A stretch of 64,000 nucleotides of DNA from Pseudomonas sp. (GTDB lineage: Bacteria; Pseudomonadota; Gammaproteobacteria; Pseudomonadales; Pseudomonadaceae): contig NZ_JAUYGD010000032.1 in NCBI RefSeq assembly GCF_030690725.1, forward strand, positions 62,001 through 126,000. The letters are read 5' to 3'. The translations under genes and the position numbers were made by a program. Of this stretch, positions 59,404 through 64,000 are shown piece after piece. Position 1 is the first letter of the stretch; the number at the start of each line of letters is the position of its first letter. The notes beneath the pieces were generated by a model. The model was given only the letters and a program-made list of their open reading frames with translations, was not told where the DNA came from and made no database searches.

Positions 59404-60183
59404 TTAAGCCGCGCCGCGCATGCGCCACAACAATAGCCGCGACTTACGCCAGTCATGCAGTTCGATCTGCTGATTCGCCGGCTGCCCCGGCACCTCGAAG
59501 GTGTTGCTGATCAGTAGGCTACCGGCCGGCATCTGTGCACAGGCCTTGGCCCACAGTTCCGGCATCGGCGCAGGCGAAAGAAAGCAATACACCACATCAA
59601 ACGCCGACAGGTCGCTGCGCCAGAGGTTTTCATAGCGGATCTGGCAATTGCCCTGCAACAAGGCGCGCAACCAGGCGATGGCAAAGGACAGCGGAGCGGT
59701 CTCCACGCCGACAAACTGCGCCTGTGGATAGTGGCGGGCCAAGCTCAGCAGCGTGCCGGCCGGGCCACAGCCCAGATCGATAAAGCGAAACTGCGCGGGC
59801 TGCTGATCAAGCACCGCACGCAGATACTGACGCGTACCGGCAGCTGTCAGGTACAGCGGCACCCGCTCGCCAAAGCTGTTCCAGTTCAGCAGCAGTAACA
59901 GGAAAAAACCACCGAGAAACACCCAGGACGGCAGCGGCGCACCACTGGCCAGCAACAGCGCAGGAACGAACAGCAAATTCAATCCGCACCACCAACGCGA
60001 CAACCCCAGATAACGCGCCAGCGTGGCAGCCAACAAGCCTTGCAGCAGGCCGGCCGCCAGCCAGGTCGGCCGCCAGGGCGACAGTTGTGCCGTCAAGTAC
60101 AGCGCCAGGCCGATCAGCACGGTCGCGCCCACCTGGGCAGACAAGGCCAGTAGCGCCGGATAGTGGCGGACAACGCGCAGCAT
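59404..60183 (-). CDS. Membrane-anchored class I SAM methyltransferase-like protein
   Basis: 259 residues. The first 105 hold about four transmembrane helices (ALLALSAQVGATVLIGLALYL, TWLAAGLLQGLLAATLARYLGL, WWCGLNLLFVPALLLASG, WVFLGGFFLLLLLNW). The rest is a Rossmann methyltransferase with FIDLGCGPAGTLLSLARHYPQAQFVGVETAPLSFAIAW as the SAM site. The substrate is unknown; the anchor suggests a membrane lipid or quinone-like target. Divergent from rsgA and downstream of no obvious partner. Confidence 0.83.
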   Translation of the reverse strand: MLRVVRHYPALLALSAQVGATVLIGLALYLTAQLSPWRPTWLAAGLLQGLLAATLARYLGLSRWWCGLNLLFVPALLLASGAPLPSWVFLGGFFLLLLLNWNSFGERVPLYLTAAGTRQYLRAVLDQQPAQFRFIDLGCGPAGTLLSLARHYPQAQFVGVETAPLSFAIAWLRALLQGNCQIRYENLWRSDLSAFDVVYCFLSPAPMPELWAKACAQMPAGSLLISNTFEVPGQPANQQIELHDWRKSRLLLWRMRGAA

Positions 60184-60302
60184 GCAGATTCCTCAACCGT
60201 CCGACCGATGATGTGCCGCAGTTTAGCCGCGCCAGCAGCTCAATAGGCAGCCCGTGCTAGACTCGCGACCGTTTATTGCGCAATTCAACTCTCGGAAGAC
60301 CC

Positions 60303-61334
60303 ATGGCCAAACGCCAACTCAACCGCCGGCAAAACTGGCGTATCGAAAAAATCCAGGGCGAGCGTGCCGCCCGCGCCGCCAAGCGCGAGTCGCAGGCTGT
60401 ACAGATTCTTGAAGGCGGTGACCTCGGCCCGGAGCAGACCGGCTTGGTGATCGCTCACTTCGGCGTGCAGATCGAAGTTGAAGCACTGGATGGTGAACTG
60501 GCCGGCCAGGTATTCCGTTGCCACCTGCGCGCCAACCTGCCGACCATGGTCACCGGTGACCAGGTGGTATGGCGCGCCGGCAACCAGGGCATTGGCGTAA
60601 TCGTCGCGCAACTGCCGCGCAGCACCGAACTCTGTCGCCCGGACACCCGTGGCCAGCTCAAACCAGTCGCGGCCAACGTCGACCTGATCGTGATCGTCTT
60701 CGCGCCGCTACCCGAGCCCCACGCCAACCTGATCGACCGCTATCTGGTGGCGGCTGAGCATGCGGGTATCCGCCCGCTGTTGCTGTTGAACAAAGCCGAC
60801 CTGATTGATGAGCAAAACGGCGTGGCACTCAACGCCATGCTCAGCGTTTACCGCCAGCTGGGTTATCAGCTGCTCGAGGTATCTGCGCATCAAGGTGATG
60901 GCATGGAGCAGCTCAAGCAGCAGCTTGACGGGCATATCAGTGTGTTTGTGGGGCAATCCGGCGTGGGTAAATCCTCGCTGGTAAACAGCCTGCTACCCGA
61001 TGTCGACACCCGCGTTGGGCCGCTTTCGGAGCAGTCCGGCCTAGGCACTCACACCACGACGACCGCACGGCTGTTTCACTTTCCTGGCGGCGGCGAGCTG
61101 ATTGACTCCCCAGGGATTCGTGAATTCGGCCTGGTGCATGTCAGCCGTGATGACGTCGAAGCTGGCTTTATCGAGTTTAGCGAGCTGATCGGGCAATGCC
61201 GCTTTCGCGACTGCAAACACGACCGTGAGCCGGGCTGCGCCCTCCTTAAGGCCCTGGAAGACGGTCGCCTGCACCCACAGCGCATGGCCAGTTACCGGCA
61301 AATCCTGGCGAGCCTGCCAGAAGCCGAGTACTGA
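60303..61334 (+). CDS. rsgA: Small-subunit ribosome biogenesis GTPase RsgA
   Basis: 343 residues, circularly permuted GTPase. OB-fold about 35-110, then G4 NKADLIDE near 162, G1 [15 protein letters not shown] near 216 and G3 [10 protein letters not shown] near 267. The C-terminal zinc site is [14 protein letters not shown] near 300. Checks 30S maturation at the decoding centre. ATG 60303; a TTG at 60276 is less likely. A short hairpin terminator overlaps its end. Confidence 0.97.
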   Translation: MAKRQLNRRQNWRIEKIQGERAARAAKRESQAVQILEGGDLGPEQTGLVIAHFGVQIEVEALDGELAGQVFRCHLRANLPTMVTGDQVVWRAGNQGIGVIVAQLPRSTELCRPDTRGQLKPVAANVDLIVIVFAPLPEPHANLIDRYLVAAEHAGIRPLLLLNKADLIDEQNGVALNAMLSVYRQLGYQLLEVSAHQGDGMEQLKQQLDGHISVFVGQSGVGKSSLVNSLLPDVDTRVGPLSEQSGLGTHTTTTARLFHFPGGGELIDSPGIREFGLVHVSRDDVEAGFIEFSELIGQCRFRDCKHDREPGCALLKALEDGRLHPQRMASYRQILASLPEAEY

Positions 61335-61335
61335 A

Positions 61336-61358
61336 AAAAATCGCCGGGTGCGATTTTT
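61336..61358 (+). terminator. Terminator after rsgA
   Basis: AAAAATCGC pairs with GCGATTTTT over a 5-nt loop. The A-run begins in the rsgA stop codon, so the hairpin immediately follows the gene. Confidence 0.75.
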
Positions 61359-61416
61359 AACGTCGCGCCGCGACGGCCCGCAGGGTGGCCGCCAGGGATG
61401 GCAAGCCATTCAAGAT

Positions 61417-61445
61417 AAAAAGGCCGCGACATGTCGCGGCCTTTT
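61417..61445. terminator. Bidirectional terminator after motB
   Basis: Self-complementary AAGGCCGCGACA/TGTCGCGGCCTT stem with A-rich and T-rich flanks, 17 bp from the motB stop. In minus orientation it ends with TTTTTAT, stopping motA-motB transcription. Confidence 0.85.
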
Positions 61446-61461
61446 GGCATTTAGCTGCAGC

Positions 61462-62478
61462 TCACTCAGCGGGCTGATCGAACTGCAACACGCCTTCCTC
61501 GAAGATATTCAGCCGTTCGCGTAACTGCCCGCCAGGCAACGGCTCCGCTGGCGTGGCGGGTGGCGCGATGGCCGGCGCAGCCGGCGGACTACCCGCATCG
61601 GCAGGCGGCTCAGCCGCATCACTTTGCCCACCCTCGATGGCGCGCTGAGCCTTCTTGGTCAGCACCACAATGTCGATACGCCGATTGACTGGATTGAGCG
61701 GCTTCTCCCGATCAAACAAGGCCGACGACGCGTAACCCACTACCCGCGCCACCTGCTCGTCATCATAGCCGCCAGCAATCAGCACACGCCGCGCCGCATT
61801 GGCACGGTCAGAGGACAGCTCCCAGTTGCCATAGCCACCACGGCCGACAAAGGGCGCGGCATCGGTATGGCCACTGACGCTGATCTTGTTCGGCACCGCA
61901 GCGATGGTGTCGGTCATGGCCAGCAGAATGTCTTCGAAATAGGGCTGCAGACGCGCGCTGCCGGAAGCGAACATCGGCCGGTTCTCGGCATCCATGATCT
62001 GGATACGCAGGCCGTCCTGGGTGATCTCGAAAAGAATCTGATCCTTGAAGTTCTGCAGCTGAGGGTTTTCCTCAACCTTGTTCTGCAATTCCTGCAGCAG
62101 CAATTCCAGGCGCTCGCGCTCGACTTCTTCGGCTATCGACTCGGCCTGCAGCTTGTCCACATCCGCCTGCGCATCCTCGGCCGGGCTCTTTTCGTCCTGC
62201 GGTTCCGGGTTCAGAGTGCGATCAGGGGCCGGCGTCGGCGTACCGCCCAAGTCAATCACATAGGGGCTGGCACTTTCCGAAAACCCCACGGGGTCCTGGA
62301 AGTAGCCGGAAATCAGCTTCTTCTGCTCGGGTGTGGCCACCGTCATCAGCCACATCACCAGAAAGAACGCCATCATCGCCGTGGCAAAGTCGGCAAAGGC
62401 AATTTTCCAGGCGCCACCATGATGGCCACCGGCAACCTTTTTGACCCGCTTGACGATAATCGGCTGATTATTTTCCAT
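61462..62478 (-). CDS. motB: Flagellar stator protein MotB
   Basis: 338 residues. Short basic N-terminus (VKRVKKVAGGHHGGAWKIAFADFATAMMAFFLVMWLM) with a single TM helix near 24-44 and the proton-carrying aspartate in FADFATAMMAF. A periplasmic linker rich in Glu (about 85-150) leads to the OmpA-like peptidoglycan-binding domain (about 155-285: VSGHTDAAPFVGRGGYGNWELSSDRANAARRVL). A Pro/Ala-rich tail follows. Couples the stator to the cell wall. 8 bp after motA. Confidence 0.96.
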   Translation of the reverse strand: MENNQPIIVKRVKKVAGGHHGGAWKIAFADFATAMMAFFLVMWLMTVATPEQKKLISGYFQDPVGFSESASPYVIDLGGTPTPAPDRTLNPEPQDEKSPAEDAQADVDKLQAESIAEEVERERLELLLQELQNKVEENPQLQNFKDQILFEITQDGLRIQIMDAENRPMFASGSARLQPYFEDILLAMTDTIAAVPNKISVSGHTDAAPFVGRGGYGNWELSSDRANAARRVLIAGGYDDEQVARVVGYASSALFDREKPLNPVNRRIDIVVLTKKAQRAIEGGQSDAAEPPADAGSPPAAPAIAPPATPAEPLPGGQLRERLNIFEEGVLQFDQPAE

Positions 62479-62486
62479 GCTGCGCC

Positions 62487-63338
62487 TTAGCCCCCACGCA
62501 TGGCCTGCTCAAGCTCGGTAAAGCTTGGGCGATGCGCAGGCAACAGCACCTTGCGGGAAAACTCCACAGCCAGCGATGGCGGCATCCCGGAGGCCGAAGC
62601 CACCAGACCGGCCTTGATCGCCTCATAGACGTTCAACTCTTCCTTGGCATCATGCTCGAGAGCTGCAGCCAGGGGGCCAAAAAAGCCGTAGGACGCGAGA
62701 ATCCCGAAGAAGGTACCGACCAGCGCAGTACCGACCTTCTGGCCGATCTCAGCGTTATCCGCCTCGGCCAGAATCGACATGGTGATCACAATGCCCAACA
62801 CCGCCGCCACGATACCCATGGCCGGCATACCGTCGGCCACCTTGGCTACAGCATGCGCGGGGTGCTCAATTTCTTCCTTGAGGCTGGATATCTCCATATC
62901 GAACAGTCCTTCCAGCTCATGCGGGGCCATGTTGCCGGAGGACATGATGCGCAGGTAATCGCAGATAAAGGCGGTCATCTGCTGATCTTTGAGAATGCCG
63001 GGGTACTTGCTGAAAATCGGGCTGGCGGCCGGGTCTTCGACATCGGCCTCGATGGCCATCATGCCTTCGCGGCGGCTCTTGTTGAGAATCTCGTAAAGCA
63101 GCTTGAGCACATCAAGGTAATAGGCATGGGTAAAGCGCGAGCTGAACATGCTCAGCGACTTCTTGAACACATGCATAAAGGCGCTGCCAGGGTTGGCCTG
63201 CAGAAAAGCCCCCAACGCTGCACCACCGATGATCAAGATCTCAAAGGGGTGAACCAACGCCATAAACTGGCCACCGGAGAGGATAAACCCGCCCAGCACA
63301 CTGGCGAGTACAACAATGATGCCGATGATTTTTGCCAT
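62487..63338 (-). CDS. motA: Flagellar stator protein MotA
   Basis: 283 residues, four TM helices (about 1-20, 30-50, 170-190, 203-225). FILSGGQFMALVHPFEILIIGGAALGAFL is the N-terminal hallmark. The cytoplasmic loop (about 70-165) carries the charged residues that contact FliG. VADGMPAMGIVAAVLGIVITMS and VGTALVGTFFGILASYGFFGPL form the proton path. Transcribed ahead of motB; a sigma-28-like promoter lies 56-82 bp upstream. Confidence 0.97.
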   Translation of the reverse strand: MAKIIGIIVVLASVLGGFILSGGQFMALVHPFEILIIGGAALGAFLQANPGSAFMHVFKKSLSMFSSRFTHAYYLDVLKLLYEILNKSRREGMMAIEADVEDPAASPIFSKYPGILKDQQMTAFICDYLRIMSSGNMAPHELEGLFDMEISSLKEEIEHPAHAVAKVADGMPAMGIVAAVLGIVITMSILAEADNAEIGQKVGTALVGTFFGILASYGFFGPLAAALEHDAKEELNVYEAIKAGLVASASGMPPSLAVEFSRKVLLPAHRPSFTELEQAMRGG

Positions 63339-63393
63339 AGAAAGAGACTTGCCAGAGAGGGTAGAAAGGGGCTTTGCAAAACAACCCTTCTAT

Positions 63394-63420
63394 TTATCGG
63401 AAGTTTTGCGCGAGACTATA
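63394..63420 (-). promoter_or_regulatory. Sigma-28 (FliA) promoter of motA-motB
   Basis: On the minus strand, TATAGTCT (63420-63413), 11-bp spacer, TCCGATAA (63401-63394). Against the flagellar sigma-28 consensus TAAAGTTT-N11-GCCGATAA this is 6/8 plus 7/8 with exact spacing, as expected for a late flagellar gene. Confidence 0.75.
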
Positions 63421-63457
63421 GCCAGTTAAGGTCAAAAGCCAGCTTGTCTCAACCCGC

Positions 63458-64000
63458 ATGCCAAAGCCCGTCCACTATCCGCGCACCCTGACAGACTGGC
63501 TCAAGCAGCTGGACAGCCAGCTATTGCCTGCCTCCATCAACAGTCAGCAGACGCTGCGCCGCGCCCTGGCAGACAGTAATCGCTCGATGCGTGAGTTGGC
63601 GGACTTGATGCAGGGCTGCCCAGCGCTGGCGCTCAGCGTCCTGCGCGAAGCCAACCGTAAAAGCAGCGGACTGAGCGAGCAAACCGAAAGCCTCGAAGCC
63701 GCCATCAGCCGCCTCGGCATCAAACGCACCGAAGACCTGCTCAACGCCCTGCCCGCCCTCCCCGAGCAGGAATTACCCAAAGCGCTGCGGCAGATTCAGC
63801 TGATCAGCCAGCACGCCAGCCACCAGGCCAACGGCCTGTTCGCCGGCCGCCTGGCGCGGTTGTGGCAGGAAGTGCACTGGGGCAGCCTGCTGTTCCTGGC
63901 GCCAATATGGACTTTGCTTGCCGCTCACCCTGAGCTGTTCGAGGTGTGGGAGCAGCGCGTTTTGGTCAAGGGCGAAGCCGCAAGCAAGGTTGAACAAGAG
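63458..64000 (+). CDS. HDOD-domain-like protein, N-terminal part (cut by window end)
   Basis: 181 codons are seen, the frame is open to the window edge. Starts MPKPVHYPRTLTDWLKQLDSQLLPASINSQQTLRRAL. An HDOD-type helical domain follows (SMRELADLMQGCPALALSVLREANRKSSGLSEQTESLEAAISRLGIKRTEDLLNALP), then SHQANGLFAGRLARLWQEVHWGSLLFLAPIWTLLAAHPELF. Divergent from motA, 119 bp apart. The family is linked to signalling; precise role unknown. I recall a hypothetical gene at this position in P. aeruginosa. Confidence 0.8.
   Translation, partial: MPKPVHYPRTLTDWLKQLDSQLLPASINSQQTLRRALADSNRSMRELADLMQGCPALALSVLREANRKSSGLSEQTESLEAAISRLGIKRTEDLLNALPALPEQELPKALRQIQLISQHASHQANGLFAGRLARLWQEVHWGSLLFLAPIWTLLAAHPELFEVWEQRVLVKGEAASKVEQE

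Overview
The window is GC-rich, gene-dense chromosomal DNA of a Pseudomonas-type gammaproteobacterium. The order dnaB-rplI-rpsR-rpsF-rlmB-rnr-tRNA-Leu, then purA-hisZ-hflC-hflK-hflX-hfq-miaA-mutL-amiB-tsaE-nnrD, queG, orn, rsgA and motB-motA is the order I know from Pseudomonas aeruginosa. Protein sequences, GTG/TTG start usage and dispersed hairpin repeats agree. No phage, plasmid, CRISPR or rRNA locus is visible. I see one tRNA.

Positions 1-16,000 are a nitrogen scavenging island, all on the + strand. It starts with the end of allophanate hydrolase, a urea carboxylase and a GntR/FCD regulator (ATP-dependent urea breakdown). The urea ABC importer urtABCDE follows, then ureD, ureA, two GNAT acetyltransferases, ureB and ureC (nickel urease). 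One importer therefore sits between two urea-degrading enzymes. Hairpin repeats fill the urtA/urtB, urtD/urtE and ureB/ureC gaps. The nickel chaperones ureEFG are not in the window.

Positions 16,000-25,700 are more accessory. A REP-associated tyrosine transposase (RAYT) is bracketed by hairpins carrying a GTAG foot. Next come a DksA/TraR-like zinc protein, an oxaloacetate decarboxylase with three matching operator-like palindromes, an orphan GspF/PilC protein, three orphan periplasmic binding proteins (two of them paralogues), three membrane proteins and a YegD-like Hsp70.

Positions 25,800-34,850 hold the YgiQ radical SAM protein, a tandem pair of 7TMR-DISM diguanylate cyclases, alanine racemase, and a VOC protein next to a WYL regulator with a candidate operator. 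Positions 34,850-61,300 are conserved core genes: replication, ribosome, RNA decay, purine and histidine synthesis, HflKC protease control, tRNA modification, mismatch repair and cell-wall amidase. They run mostly on the minus strand, with one chemotaxis receptor. The window ends with motB-motA, which has a good sigma-28 flagellar promoter, and the start of an HDOD-like gene.

The most interesting non-coding signals are: (1) nine hairpin units at five loci, all built as GTAG plus a 7-bp stem although the stem sequences differ, with a RAYT gene inside one locus; (2) three TGTAG-N5-CTACA palindromes at the oxaloacetate decarboxylase gene; (3) a 133-bp MITE-like element between miaA and mutL.
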